Shown here: positions 27,175 through 36,821 of the stretch, piece after piece | Layout: every line of letters starts with the position of its first letter | Position numbering within the stretch: position 1 is the stretch's first letter | Origin: Isoptericola chiayiensis | GTDB lineage: Bacteria > Actinomycetota > Actinomycetes > Actinomycetales > Cellulomonadaceae | Reading direction: 5' to 3' | Assembly (NCBI RefSeq): GCF_013149805.1 | Contig: NZ_JABEZT010000009.1 | Location: 1 to 64,000 of the forward strand | DNA: 64,000 nt | The notes under the pieces: generated by a model | What the model saw: the letters and a program-made list of their open reading frames with translations, nothing else | What the model was told of the DNA's origin: nothing | Databases searched by the model: none | Position numbers and translations under genes: made by a program

Positions 27175-27887
27175 CGACGCAGGACTCCGAGAAGACGCAC
27201 CGCATCCTGATCCTGACCGGCCGTGGCCGCTACGAGGACCCGTGGCACGACCACGCGGCCACCAGCCATCGCCTCGCGCTCATGCTCTCCGAGGTGGAGG
27301 TGCACGACCGTGCGTCCGAGGTGGTGCTGCGGTCCACGTTCCCGGACGCCCTGGACGACCTCGAGGAGTTCGACCTGCTGGTCGTCAACGCCGGGACGTC
27401 CTGGCCGGGGTTCCTCGAGGCGGGGATCGGGCCCGACGACGACGCCTGGTCCGCCTTCCACGACCGGCTGGCCGGCTGGGCGCGCGACGGCGGCAGCATC
27501 CTCGCGGTGCACCAGGCGGCCAACACGTTCGCCGACGCGGCCGACTGGCCCCAGATCCTGGGCGGCCGGTGGATCGCGGGAGAGTCCTATCACCCGCCGT
27601 TCGGGCCGACTGAGCTGAAGCTCGCCACGGGCGGGCACCCGCTGGTGGTGGGTGCGGGGCCGGTGGAGCTCGAGGACGAGCGGTACTGCCGGCTGTCCGT
27701 GGCCGAGTCGTCCCAGGTGCTCGGCTGGGTCCTCGACGACGACGGTGAGCAGCACCCGGTGCTGTGGACCACCGAGGAGCACGGCGGGCGCACGCTCTAC
27801 TCGGGGCTCGGGCACGACGTGCGCGCCTACGACTCGCCGACGTACGCCCGCCTGCTGCTGCGGGCGGTCACCTGGCTGCTGACCTGA
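27171..27887 (+). CDS. ThuA-domain protein
   Basis: A 238-residue ThuA-like glutamine-amidotransferase-fold protein: ILILTGRGRYEDPWHDH at the N-terminus, LLVVNAGTSWPGF, GGSILAVHQAANTFAD as the nucleophile-elbow-like turn, and the C-terminal YSGLGHDVRAYDSPTYARL typical of ThuA. Cys of the amidotransferase triad is not present, as usual for ThuA. The family is tied to trehalose and other sugar use but the reaction is not established. GTG overlaps the tdk stop; a CAGGAT box 7 bases upstream could give an extra leaderless promoter. Confidence 0.85.
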   Translation: MTTQDSEKTHRILILTGRGRYEDPWHDHAATSHRLALMLSEVEVHDRASEVVLRSTFPDALDDLEEFDLLVVNAGTSWPGFLEAGIGPDDDAWSAFHDRLAGWARDGGSILAVHQAANTFADAADWPQILGGRWIAGESYHPPFGPTELKLATGGHPLVVGAGPVELEDERYCRLSVAESSQVLGWVLDDDGEQHPVLWTTEEHGGRTLYSGLGHDVRAYDSPTYARLLLRAVTWLLT

Positions 27888-27940
27888 GAGCGGCAGGACC
27901 CCTTCTCGCTTCGCAGGAAACGCCCAGCGAGAGGTGAGGC

Positions 27941-27976
27941 GACCGCCGGCGCGTGGGGGACGCTCCGCCGGCGGTC
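27941..27976. terminator. GC hairpin between convergent thuA-like and trmL genes
   Basis: GACCGCCGGCG (27941-27951) and its exact complement (27966-27976) form an 11-bp stem with a 14-base loop that reaches into the TrmL stop codon. There is no U-tract. It lies between converging genes and probably stops transcription from at least the plus strand. Confidence 0.6.
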
Positions 27977-28496
27977 AGGCGCCGGCGAACCCCGTCTGCC
28001 GCCAGGCCTCGTAGACGGCGATCGAGGCGGCGTTGGTGAGGTTGAGGGACCGGCGGCCGGCGAGCATGGGGATCTTGAGCTGGTTGGTCAGGCGCGGGTG
28101 GGCGAGCACGTCGTCGGGCAGCCCGGTGGGTTCGGGGCCGAACAGCAGCACGTCGCCGGGGGCGTAGGTGACGTCCGTGTACGACGTCGTCGCGCGCGTG
28201 GTGAAGGCGAAGACGCGGGCGTCGGGCAGGGTGTCGAGGACGTCGTCGAGGCTGGGGTGCACGTCCATGACGGCCAGGTCGTGGTAGTCCAGGCCGGCCC
28301 GCTTGAGCTTGGCCTCGGACAGGTCGAAGCCGAGGGGCTCGACGAGGTGCAGCCGTGCCCCGGTGACGGCGGCGAGTCGGATCGCCGAGCCGGTGTTGCC
28401 GGGGATGCGCGGCTCGAAGTACACGACGTGAAGATGCGGGGACGGCGGCGGTGCACCGGCGGGCGTCCCGGCGTCGGACGGTTCTGGCTCTGGCAC
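27975..28496 (-). CDS. trmL: tRNA (cytidine/uridine-2'-O-)-methyltransferase TrmL
   Basis: SPOUT-fold methylase of 173 residues acting on the wobble base of tRNA-Leu isoacceptors. Motif 1 is NTGSAIRLAAVTGARLHLVE, motif 2 is LLFGPEPTGLPDDVL and motif 3 is IPMLAGRRSLNLTNAASIAV, forming the knotted SAM site. The GTG start at 28496 is chosen because GGGAG lies 10 bases upstream; a longer frame to 28607 would run across the promoter of the divergent ATPase gene. Confidence 0.88.
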   Translation of the reverse strand: MPEPEPSDAGTPAGAPPPSPHLHVVYFEPRIPGNTGSAIRLAAVTGARLHLVEPLGFDLSEAKLKRAGLDYHDLAVMDVHPSLDDVLDTLPDARVFAFTTRATTSYTDVTYAPGDVLLFGPEPTGLPDDVLAHPRLTNQLKIPMLAGRRSLNLTNAASIAVYEAWRQTGFAGA

Positions 28497-28570
28497 GACG
28501 ACGATTCTCCCACCGGAGCATCGGTCTCTCACGGCGTGGAAAGAACGCCTCCTTTCAGGTGGAAAAACCG

Positions 28571-28599
28571 ACCATTGGAGAATGGAGCAATGGTAGCGT
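28571..28599 (+). promoter_or_regulatory. operator-like repeat and -10 box of the DUF4143 ATPase gene
   Basis: ACCATTG and CAATGGT form a perfect 7-bp inverted repeat with a 10-base centre at 28571-28594. The box TAGCGT follows at 28594-28599, exactly 6 bases before the ATG, so transcription is probably leaderless and open to repression at the palindrome. The area is notably AT-richer than its surroundings. Confidence 0.55.
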
Positions 28600-28605
28600 A
28601 GCGTC

Positions 28606-29871
28606 ATGGTCGCCTACGTGCCGCGAGTGATCGACGGGCTGCTCGACGAGCTGGCCGATCTTCGCGCGATCTCGATCCACGGTCCCCGCGGTGTCGGCAA
28701 GACGTCGACCGCGCGTCAGCGCGCACGCACCGTCCTCCGCCTCGACACCGAGCGCGACCTGGAACGGCTGATCGCCGATCCCGGCCTGATCAACATGCTC
28801 GAGCGGCCGTTGCTCGTCGACGAGTGGCAGGCCTGGCCCGAGAGCTGGAACCTGGTGCGGCACGCCGTCGACGACGGAGCGCCATCGGCGTCGTTCCTCC
28901 TGACGGGCAGCTCACCGCCCCAGGGTGCCCGGATCCACTCCGGAGCAGGGCGAATCGTCGGACTGCGGATGCGCCCGATGAGTCTTGCTGAGCGTGGTGT
29001 CTCGGCGTCGACGGTCAGCCTCGCCCGCCTGCTCGACGGGTCGGCGGAGATCGGCGGCCGCACGGACGTGGTGCTCGAGGACTACGTCGAAGAGATCGTG
29101 GCATCAGGGTTTCCCGCGATTCGGGGTCTCCCTGCACGCTTGCGTCGCGCCGAGCTCGACTCCTACCTCGACAACGTCGTGCAGCGGGAGATGATCGACC
29201 AGGGCTACCCGGTGCGCCGGCCGGACACGCTGCGCCGGTGGCTCGCGGCATACGCGGCGGCGTCGTCGGCCACCGTGAGCTACGAGAAGATCCTTCGGGC
29301 CGCCGTCGGCGGCGAGGGTCCACAGCCGGCGAAGACGACAACGGTGCGGTATCGGGACGCCCTGACCGACTTGTGGTTGCTCGACCCGGTCGAGGCGTGG
29401 ATGCCGTCGAGGAACCACCTCGAGAGGCTCGGACGTGCCGTGAAGCACCAGCTGGCTGATCCGGCGCTCGCTGCGCGCCTGCTCGGCGTCGGCGCTGATG
29501 CTCTGCTCGGACGCCGAGACGCGCCCCGTCCTCTGCGTGACGGCACGCTGCTGGGGGCGCTCTTCGAGTCGCTCGTCAGCCTCGACGTCAAGGTGTATGC
29601 GGACAACGCCGAGGGCAGGGTTCGGCACCTACGGGACGCCAAGGGGCGTCACGAGGTCGACCTCGTCGTCGAGCGCGACGACGGGCGCGTCCTCGCCGTC
29701 GAGGTCAAGCTCGCCGCGACCGTCCGCGACGAGCACGTGAAGCACCTGCACTGGCTCCGGGATCGGATCGGCGACGATCTCGTCGACGCGGTCGTGATCA
29801 CGACCGGGAACGAGGCGTATCGGCGGGCCGACGGCATCGCCGTCGTCCCCGCGGCTCTGCTCGGGCCGTGA
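28606..29871 (+). CDS. AAA-family ATPase with DUF4143 domain
   Basis: A 421-residue protein of the AAA_14/DUF4143 type. The N-terminal P-loop is HGPRGVGKTST (about residues 25-35), a Walker B-like LLVDEWQ follows, and SFLLTGSS is sensor I. The C-terminal domain ends with GRHEVDLVVERDDGRVLAVEVK, an E-V-D-x(n)-E-V-K pattern resembling a PD-(D/E)XK nuclease core. Function of the family is unknown; members are often acquired singly. Codon choice is somewhat less GC3-extreme than in neighbours, which hints at transfer. Confidence 0.85.
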   Translation: MVAYVPRVIDGLLDELADLRAISIHGPRGVGKTSTARQRARTVLRLDTERDLERLIADPGLINMLERPLLVDEWQAWPESWNLVRHAVDDGAPSASFLLTGSSPPQGARIHSGAGRIVGLRMRPMSLAERGVSASTVSLARLLDGSAEIGGRTDVVLEDYVEEIVASGFPAIRGLPARLRRAELDSYLDNVVQREMIDQGYPVRRPDTLRRWLAAYAAASSATVSYEKILRAAVGGEGPQPAKTTTVRYRDALTDLWLLDPVEAWMPSRNHLERLGRAVKHQLADPALAARLLGVGADALLGRRDAPRPLRDGTLLGALFESLVSLDVKVYADNAEGRVRHLRDAKGRHEVDLVVERDDGRVLAVEVKLAATVRDEHVKHLHWLRDRIGDDLVDAVVITTGNEAYRRADGIAVVPAALLGP

Positions 29872-29937
29872 GCTGTCGTCTCGAACGCCGGAACGGTTCG
29901 TGCAGCGGCGCCGCGCAGGCGCCCCTAGGCTCGATGG

Positions 29938-31047
29938 ATGGAGTCGATCCCAGCCCAGATGAAGGCGGTCCAGCTCGTCGGCCACGGCGGGCTCGACCAG
30001 CTCGAGTACCGCGAGGACGTACCCACCCCGAGCCCCGGCCCCGGCGAGGTCCTGCTGGAGGTCCACGCCTGCGGCATGAACAACACCGACGTGTGGGTCC
30101 GCGAGGGGGCCTACGGCACCGAGACCGACGCCGCCGAGGTGTCCACCTGGCGGCGCGGCCGTTCCACGCTGGAGTTCCCCCGGATCCAGGGCACCGACTC
30201 GGTCGGGGTGATCGTCGCCGCCGGCGAGGGCGTGCCCGCCGGACGCGTCGGTGAACGCGTCATGGTGGACTTCTCGATCTACAACCGCCCCGAGGGCGAC
30301 GACTCGTTGGCCGACATCGACTACATCGGCCACGGGCGCGACGGCGGGTACGCCGAGTACCAGGTGGTGCCGGCCGAGAACGCCTACGAGATCACCAGCG
30401 ACATCTCCGACGCCGAGCTCGCCACGTTCTGCTGCGCCTATCTCACCGCGGAGCAGATGCTCGACCGGGCCCGGCTCGCCGCCGGCGAGCGGGTGCTCGT
30501 CACCGGGGCCTCCGGCGGCGTCGGGTCCGCGATCGTCCAGCTCGCCCGGGTCCGCGGTGCCATCCCGTACGCCGTCACGAGCGCCGGCAAGGAGGACGCC
30601 CTGCGCGAGATCGGCGCCGAGGACGTCATCCTGCGCGACACCGACGACCTGGTCGCCGAGACCGAGCGGGTCGTGGGTGCACCCGTCGACGTCGTCGCCG
30701 ACCTCGTGGCCGGGCCGATGTTCAACGACCTGCTGCGCATCCTGCGTCCCGAGGGCCGGTACACCACGGCCGGCGCGATCGGCGGCCCCGTCGTGGACCT
30801 CGACCTGCGCACCATGTACCTCAAGCAGCTCGAGCTGCACGGGTCCTCGCAGGGCACCCGCACGGCGTTCCGCCGCCTGGTCCGCTACATCGAGAACGGC
30901 GACATCAAGCCGCTCCTGGACCGGACGTTCCCGCTGTCCGCCTTCCACGACGCGCAGCGCACCTTCATGGCCAAGACCTACATCGGCAAGCTGGTCGTCG
31001 TCCCCGACCGGCACTGGGACACCGTGGGAGCGCCCCATGCACCGTGA
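29938..31047 (+). CDS. MDR-family zinc-independent quinone/enoyl reductase
   Basis: NADPH-dependent medium-chain reductase of 369 residues. The substrate domain reads ACGMNNTDVWVREGAYG and the nucleotide-binding fold has VTGASGGVGSAIVQLA (about residues 183-198). No structural zinc Cys cluster is visible, which favours quinone or enone reductase over zinc alcohol dehydrogenase. Transcription seems leaderless: TAGGCT lies 6 bases before the ATG. It overlaps the next gene by 11 bases, so the reductase and the proline-racemase-like protein act in one pathway, perhaps hydroxyproline-type or other amino-acid catabolism. Confidence 0.87.
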   Translation: MESIPAQMKAVQLVGHGGLDQLEYREDVPTPSPGPGEVLLEVHACGMNNTDVWVREGAYGTETDAAEVSTWRRGRSTLEFPRIQGTDSVGVIVAAGEGVPAGRVGERVMVDFSIYNRPEGDDSLADIDYIGHGRDGGYAEYQVVPAENAYEITSDISDAELATFCCAYLTAEQMLDRARLAAGERVLVTGASGGVGSAIVQLARVRGAIPYAVTSAGKEDALREIGAEDVILRDTDDLVAETERVVGAPVDVVADLVAGPMFNDLLRILRPEGRYTTAGAIGGPVVDLDLRTMYLKQLELHGSSQGTRTAFRRLVRYIENGDIKPLLDRTFPLSAFHDAQRTFMAKTYIGKLVVVPDRHWDTVGAPHAP

Positions 31048-32092
31048 GCGCACGCTGCACCTCATCGACACCCAGTCCGGCGGCGACGTCTCGCGGATCG
31101 TGACCGCCGGCGTCGAGCCGCTACCCGGGGCGTCGGTGCTGGAGAAGGCCCGCTACCTGCAGCACGAGGGCGACGGGCTGCGGCGGCTGCTGCTGTCCGA
31201 GCCGTACGGCGACCCGGCGATGTCGGTGGACCTCATCGTGGAGCCCAGCCACCCCGAGGCGCAGGCCGGCTACATCATCATGGAGGCGATGGGGTACCCC
31301 CTGTACTCCGGGTCCAACACGATCTGCACGGCGACGGCGCTGCTGTCCAGCGGCATGATCCCCATGGTCGAGGGACTGCAGCAGGTCGTCCTGGAGTCCC
31401 CGGCCGGCCTGGCCCGCGTCTCGGCACGCAACGAGGGAGGTCGGGTCCGCTCCATCACCACCCAGGGCGAACCCGCCTACGTGGCCGACGAGGGGCTGTC
31501 CGTCGACGTGCCGCACTACGGCCGCGTCCAGTTCGACCTGGTGTGGTCCGGGGCGTACTACGCCGTGGTCGACGCGAGCCGGTACGGGTTCACCATCGAC
31601 GCCGAGAGCCAGATCGCGCTGACCGCGTTCGGCGACGCGTTCGTGCGGGCCGCGCGGCCCGGGCTGCGCGAGGAGCACCCGGACCTGGGACACGTGGGTC
31701 CGCTGCCGTTCGCCCACTTCACGGGCCCGGTCCGGGAGATCGGTGCGGGACGCTACGAGTCGCCGTCGGCCACCTACGTCCATCCGGGCGTGCTGTGCCG
31801 CAGCCCCACGGGGACGGGGACCTCGGCCCGCCTGGCGCTGATGTCCCGGCGCGGGCAGATCGCCGAGGGTGAGTCGCTCGAGACGATCTCCCCGCGCGGC
31901 AACCGGTTCGTCGGGACGGTGCTGGAGGACACCCAGGTGGGGGAGTTCGGGGCGCTGCACTCGACCATCACCGGCGGCGCACGGCTGCTCGCGCAATCCC
32001 AGATCACCGTCGACCTGGACGACCCGCTCGTGGACGCCTCCGACCTGGAGCACGTGCTCTCCGTGCAGGCCGACACCGCGCCCGAGGCGTGA
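31037..32092 (+). CDS. proline racemase-family protein (hydroxyproline dehydratase-like)
   Basis: A 351-residue member of the proline racemase/trans-3-hydroxyproline dehydratase superfamily: N-terminal HLIDTQSGGDVSRIV, first catalytic loop PLYSGSNTICTATAL, second loop SPTGTGTSARLALM, and C-terminal ITGGARLLAQSQITVD. Racemases have Cys in both loops and trans-3-hydroxyproline dehydratases have Cys/Thr. Here the first position is Ser and the second Thr, so classical two-base racemisation is unlikely and a dehydratase or other lyase role is favoured. Overlap with the reductase gene upstream suggests the product is reduced in the same pathway. Confidence 0.85.
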   Translation: MHRERTLHLIDTQSGGDVSRIVTAGVEPLPGASVLEKARYLQHEGDGLRRLLLSEPYGDPAMSVDLIVEPSHPEAQAGYIIMEAMGYPLYSGSNTICTATALLSSGMIPMVEGLQQVVLESPAGLARVSARNEGGRVRSITTQGEPAYVADEGLSVDVPHYGRVQFDLVWSGAYYAVVDASRYGFTIDAESQIALTAFGDAFVRAARPGLREEHPDLGHVGPLPFAHFTGPVREIGAGRYESPSATYVHPGVLCRSPTGTGTSARLALMSRRGQIAEGESLETISPRGNRFVGTVLEDTQVGEFGALHSTITGGARLLAQSQITVDLDDPLVDASDLEHVLSVQADTAPEA

Positions 32093-32105
32093 GGGGCGAG
32101 GTGTC

Positions 32106-33362
32106 CTAGCGTCGCTGCCGACCGAGTCGGCTGGCCCGGCCGCGCACCGGGGTGTCGTCCCGTACCCCGTACCGCGCGGCCGCCGGCCCCGCGGTGACCC
32201 CGTGCAGCAGCACCGAGAGCATGACGGTCGTGGCGATCGTCGCCACCGCGGACGTGACCGGCTCGGACTCGCCGAGCGTGTCGATCGCCAGGAGCGCGAA
32301 GACCACCGAGGCCAGACCGCGCGGTCCGAACCAGCCGAGGAACAGCACGTCCCGGCGCGGCAACCCCGTTCCCACCAGAGCCAGCGTCACGGGCAGCATC
32401 CGCAGCACCGTCAGGCTCAGGACGGCGTAGCCCACGGTCGCCAGGCTCAGGTGCTCCAGGGCCAGCGGCACCAGGGCGGCCCCGAACAGGAACCACACCA
32501 CGAAGGTCATGAGCTCGCCCCCCAGCTCGGTGAGCTCGGTGAGTTCCTGCTCGTCGGAGCGCTGCCGGTCGACGACCAGACCGAACGCCAGCCCGCCGAC
32601 GAACGCCGCCACGAACCCGTTGCCCTCCACGGCGACCGCGAGCGCGAACGCGCCGACCCCGGTCGCGAGCGTCCCGAGCGGCGGAGCCCCGGCCTCGGCC
32701 CAGCCGCGCCGGGCGGACGCCGTGACGCCCCAGGCTCCGAGCAGCCCGAGCCCGCCGCCGATCAGCACGCCGAGACCGAGCTCGAGCACGGCGCCGCCCG
32801 GTCCGGAACGCTCGGGCGACCCGACCCCGAGCGACGTGGCCGCCAGGGCGACGGCGAGCGTGACGACCGGGGTGGCGATGCCGTCGTTGAGTCCGGACTC
32901 GACGTTCAGCGCGACGCGCAGCCGCCCGGGCACCCGGCGGTCGCCGACCACCTGGGCGCTGAGCGCCGCGTCCGTCGGGGCCAGCGCCGCGGCGACGAGC
33001 AGGGCGAGCTCCCAGGGCAGGTCGGTCAGCACCAGCAGCGCGGTCCCCAGGCCGAGCGCCAGGGTCAGCGGCAGGCCGATCGTCAGCAGACGGGTCGGGA
33101 TGCCGGCGTGGCGGCGCAGGTTGCGCAGGTCGATGCGCACCGCGTCGCCGAACAGCACCAGGGCGAGCGCGATCTCGGCGAGCGTGTGCACCGACGCCGT
33201 CTCGACGTCCACCGGGAACGGCCCCCAGGCGTCGTTCGACAGCAGCGCGCCGGCGGCGACGAACACCAGGGGCCCCGTCACCTCCCGGCGCTGCAACGCA
33301 CCCGAGACGAGCGCCCACGCGAGCACCAGGACGGCGAACAGGGCGAGCACCTCGATACTCAT
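32106..33362 (-). CDS. CPA1-family Na+(K+)/H+ antiporter
   Basis: Membrane exchanger of 418 residues with about 12 hydrophobic segments. The transport-site motifs are LAPTDAALSAQ and NVESGLNDGIATP, whose Asp is the proton/cation carrier in CPA1 proteins, and the late loop FLGWFGPRGLASVVF is typical of NhaP-type members. ATG start preceded at 7 bases by CAGGAT on its strand, indicating a leaderless mRNA. It is divergent from the trpS leader and converges with the proline-racemase-like gene, leaving 13 bases. Confidence 0.9.
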   Translation of the reverse strand: MSIEVLALFAVLVLAWALVSGALQRREVTGPLVFVAAGALLSNDAWGPFPVDVETASVHTLAEIALALVLFGDAVRIDLRNLRRHAGIPTRLLTIGLPLTLALGLGTALLVLTDLPWELALLVAAALAPTDAALSAQVVGDRRVPGRLRVALNVESGLNDGIATPVVTLAVALAATSLGVGSPERSGPGGAVLELGLGVLIGGGLGLLGAWGVTASARRGWAEAGAPPLGTLATGVGAFALAVAVEGNGFVAAFVGGLAFGLVVDRQRSDEQELTELTELGGELMTFVVWFLFGAALVPLALEHLSLATVGYAVLSLTVLRMLPVTLALVGTGLPRRDVLFLGWFGPRGLASVVFALLAIDTLGESEPVTSAVATIATTVMLSVLLHGVTAGPAAARYGVRDDTPVRGRASRLGRQRR

Positions 33363-33408
33363 GGTCCCGATCCTGGCAGCCCGCCCCCAGGACCGCCGTC
33401 CGGCGCGC

Positions 33409-33414
33409 TACGCT
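33409..33414 (+). promoter_or_regulatory. -10 box of the trp leader
   Basis: TACGCT lies 7 bases upstream of the leader-peptide ATG at 33422, so the transcript should begin at or next to that ATG. It shares a 59-base gap with the -10 box of the divergent antiporter at 33370-33375. Confidence 0.6.
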
Positions 33415-33421
33415 GGCGACC

Positions 33422-33466
33422 ATGACGAGGCGCAACGACTGGTGGCGGCTGCGACAGCAGCCGTGA
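33422..33466 (+). CDS. trpL: Trp leader peptide of trpS
   Basis: Fourteen codons, MTRRNDWWRLRQQP, with two adjacent Trp codons at positions 7 and 8, then a TGA. It sits behind a leaderless-type promoter and about 115 bases ahead of the tryptophanyl-tRNA synthetase gene. Stalling at the Trp pair would cover the first arm (33446-33452) of the hairpin that overlaps the end of the frame. Ribosome-mediated attenuation of an auxiliary TrpRS gene is known in Streptomyces coelicolor, so the arrangement has a precedent. Confidence 0.8.
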   Translation: MTRRNDWWRLRQQP

Positions 33467-33522
33467 CCTGACGCGCCCCGAGCCACCCGAGTCCCGAGCT
33501 GCCCGCCGCAGCCCGGGACTCG
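33446..33522 (+). promoter_or_regulatory. attenuator-like alternative stem-loops
   Basis: Four mutually pairing segments are visible: 1, CGGCTGC (33446-33452); 2, GCAGCCG (33457-33463); 3, AGCTGC (33497-33502); 4, GCAGCCCGGGACTCG (33508-33522). Segments 1 and 2 form a 7-bp hairpin at the end of the leader frame. Segment 3 region and 4 form a strong hairpin, with CGAGTCCCG (33488-33496) pairing CGGGACTCG. Segment 2 can instead pair with 3, which would break the large hairpin. No U-tract follows, so termination may be Rho- or structure-dependent, or control may be translational. Confidence 0.6.
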
Positions 33523-33581
33523 TCGCGCAACGGCCGACGTCGGGCACCGGTGGGCCGCTCCCCACCGAAGGAGAACCCGCC

Positions 33582-34694
33582 ATCACCGTCGTCCCCGCCA
33601 CCGCACCGACGCCCGCTGCCGGCGCCGGGACCGCCTCGGTCCGTGCCGCGCGCGAACGCAGCGCCGAGATCGAGGCGCAGATCGACCGCGACCCGTCCCG
33701 GTTCCGCGTCCTGACCGGCGACCGCCCCACCGGCGCCCTGCACCTCGGCCACCACCTGGCCACGCTCGCCAACCGGGTCCGGCTGCAGCAGGCCGGTCTC
33801 GACGTCGTCCTCGTGATCGCCGACTACCAGGTCATCACCGACCGCGACGAGACCGGCGACCTGCCCGCCGTCGTGCGCGAGGTGGTGCTCGACTACCTCG
33901 CGGCCGGCATCGACCCCGACCGCACCACGATCTTCACCCACTCCGCCGTCCCCGCCCTGCACCAGCTGATGCTGCCGTTCCTGTCCCTGGTGACCGTCGC
34001 CGAGCTGGAACGCAACCCGACCGTCAAGGCCGAGGCCGCCGACGCCGTCGGACGGCAGGGACGCGGCATGTCCGGGCTGCTGCTGACCTACCCCGTCCAC
34101 CAGGCCGCCGACATCCTCGCGATGCACGGCAACCTCGTGCCCGTCGGCGCCGACCAGCTCCCGCACCTGGAGACCACCCGCGCCGTGGCGCGCCGCTTCA
34201 ACCAGCGGTTCACCGCCGCCCAGCCGTACTTCGCCGAACCGGACGCGCTGCTCACGGACTCGCTGACCGTGCTGGGCCACGACGGCGCCAAGATGGCCAA
34301 GTCCCGTGGCAACGCGCTCGAGCTGCGGGCGTCGGAGGACGACACGGCGGCGTTCTTCCGGCGGGCGCGCACCGACTCCGCACGGCACATCACCTACGAG
34401 CCGGAGCAGCGGCCCGAGGTGGCCAACCTGCTGCGGATCGGTGCGCACTTCGCGGGGACGACGCCGGAAGCCCTGGCCGACGCGATCGGTGCGGCGGGTG
34501 CGGGACGGCTCAAGGACGTCGTCACCGAGGCGGTCGTGGAAGGGTTGCGGTCGCTGCGGGCCCGACGGCGGGCGCTCGCGGCCGACGGTGCCGCCGTCGT
34601 CGGCGAGGTGCTGGCGCGGGGCAACGCGCGGGCGAACGTGCTGGCGGCCGGGACCCTGACCGACGTCCGCGAGCTCATGGGGATGACCTACTGA
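33582..34694 (+). CDS. trpS: tryptophanyl-tRNA synthetase, apparent AUC start
   Basis: Class I aminoacyl-tRNA synthetase of about 370 residues. HIGH is present as GALHLGHH and KMSKS as KMAKSRGN. The frame is open upstream to 33426 but contains no ATG, GTG or TTG before GTG 33813, which would remove HIGH. The codon 8 bases after a consensus AAGGAG (33568-33573) is ATC at 33582, and the N-terminus from there (ITVVPATAPTP, then a normal TrpRS domain) looks natural. The start is therefore called as AUC, which initiates in a few known bacterial genes such as infC-type variants; a G-to-C base error or mutation is the main alternative. Preceded by the trpL leader. Confidence 0.88.
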   Translation: MTVVPATAPTPAAGAGTASVRAARERSAEIEAQIDRDPSRFRVLTGDRPTGALHLGHHLATLANRVRLQQAGLDVVLVIADYQVITDRDETGDLPAVVREVVLDYLAAGIDPDRTTIFTHSAVPALHQLMLPFLSLVTVAELERNPTVKAEAADAVGRQGRGMSGLLLTYPVHQAADILAMHGNLVPVGADQLPHLETTRAVARRFNQRFTAAQPYFAEPDALLTDSLTVLGHDGAKMAKSRGNALELRASEDDTAAFFRRARTDSARHITYEPEQRPEVANLLRIGAHFAGTTPEALADAIGAAGAGRLKDVVTEAVVEGLRSLRARRRALAADGAAVVGEVLARGNARANVLAAGTLTDVRELMGMTY

Positions 34695-34708
34695 CCCCCG
34701 GGTGCGCG

Positions 34709-34767
34709 TCGAGCGTGCTGGCTTCTCCATCAACCAGGCCGTGAAGGGAAGAAGCCAGCACGCTCGA
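34709..34767. terminator. 17-bp perfect inverted repeat between trpS and pckG
   Basis: TCGAGCGTGCTGGCTTC (34709-34725) is exactly complementary to 34751-34767, with a 25-base spacer; pairing extends outward with one G/T-type mismatch. It fills the gap between the convergent trpS and pckG genes and lacks a U-tract. A bidirectional terminator or mRNA stabiliser is the likely role. Confidence 0.6.
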
Positions 34768-34780
34768 TGCCGACCAGGGG

Positions 34781-36697
<1,917 letters not shown>

Positions 36698-36806
36698 GGC
36701 TCCTCCGTGGTGGGATGCTCCCCGCCGTCGCGACGGGCTCTGCTTCACACTCTGGCGCCATTGCGACCCGGATTCCGGGTGATCCGGCCGTGAAGTTTCG
36801 CCGATC

Positions 36807-36821
36807 TTCACGTAGCGTGAA
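36807..36821. promoter_or_regulatory. palindrome overlapping the ramB-like -10 box
   Basis: TTCACG-TAG-CGTGAA is a perfect 6-bp inverted repeat. It overlaps TAGCGT (36813-36818), which lies 7 bases before the regulator ATG and is probably its -10 box. The site is well placed for autoregulation, and lies about 110 bases from the pckG start on the other strand. Confidence 0.55.

Noticed and set aside
27915-27945. Possible degenerate unit of the 20-bp repeat family (GCGAGAGGTGAGGCGACC) between thuA-like and trmL genes
   Set aside because: Only one unit, with two inserted bases in the core and no 20-base period; chance similarity is likely.
28496-28607. Extended TrmL start at ATG 28607
   Set aside because: The extension crosses the -10 box and operator of the divergent ATPase gene and lacks conserved sequence; GTG 28496 has a ribosome site.
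33813-34694. trpS starting at GTG 33813
   Set aside because: It would delete the HIGH motif and about 77 residues that align with the normal TrpRS N-terminus, and has no ribosome site.
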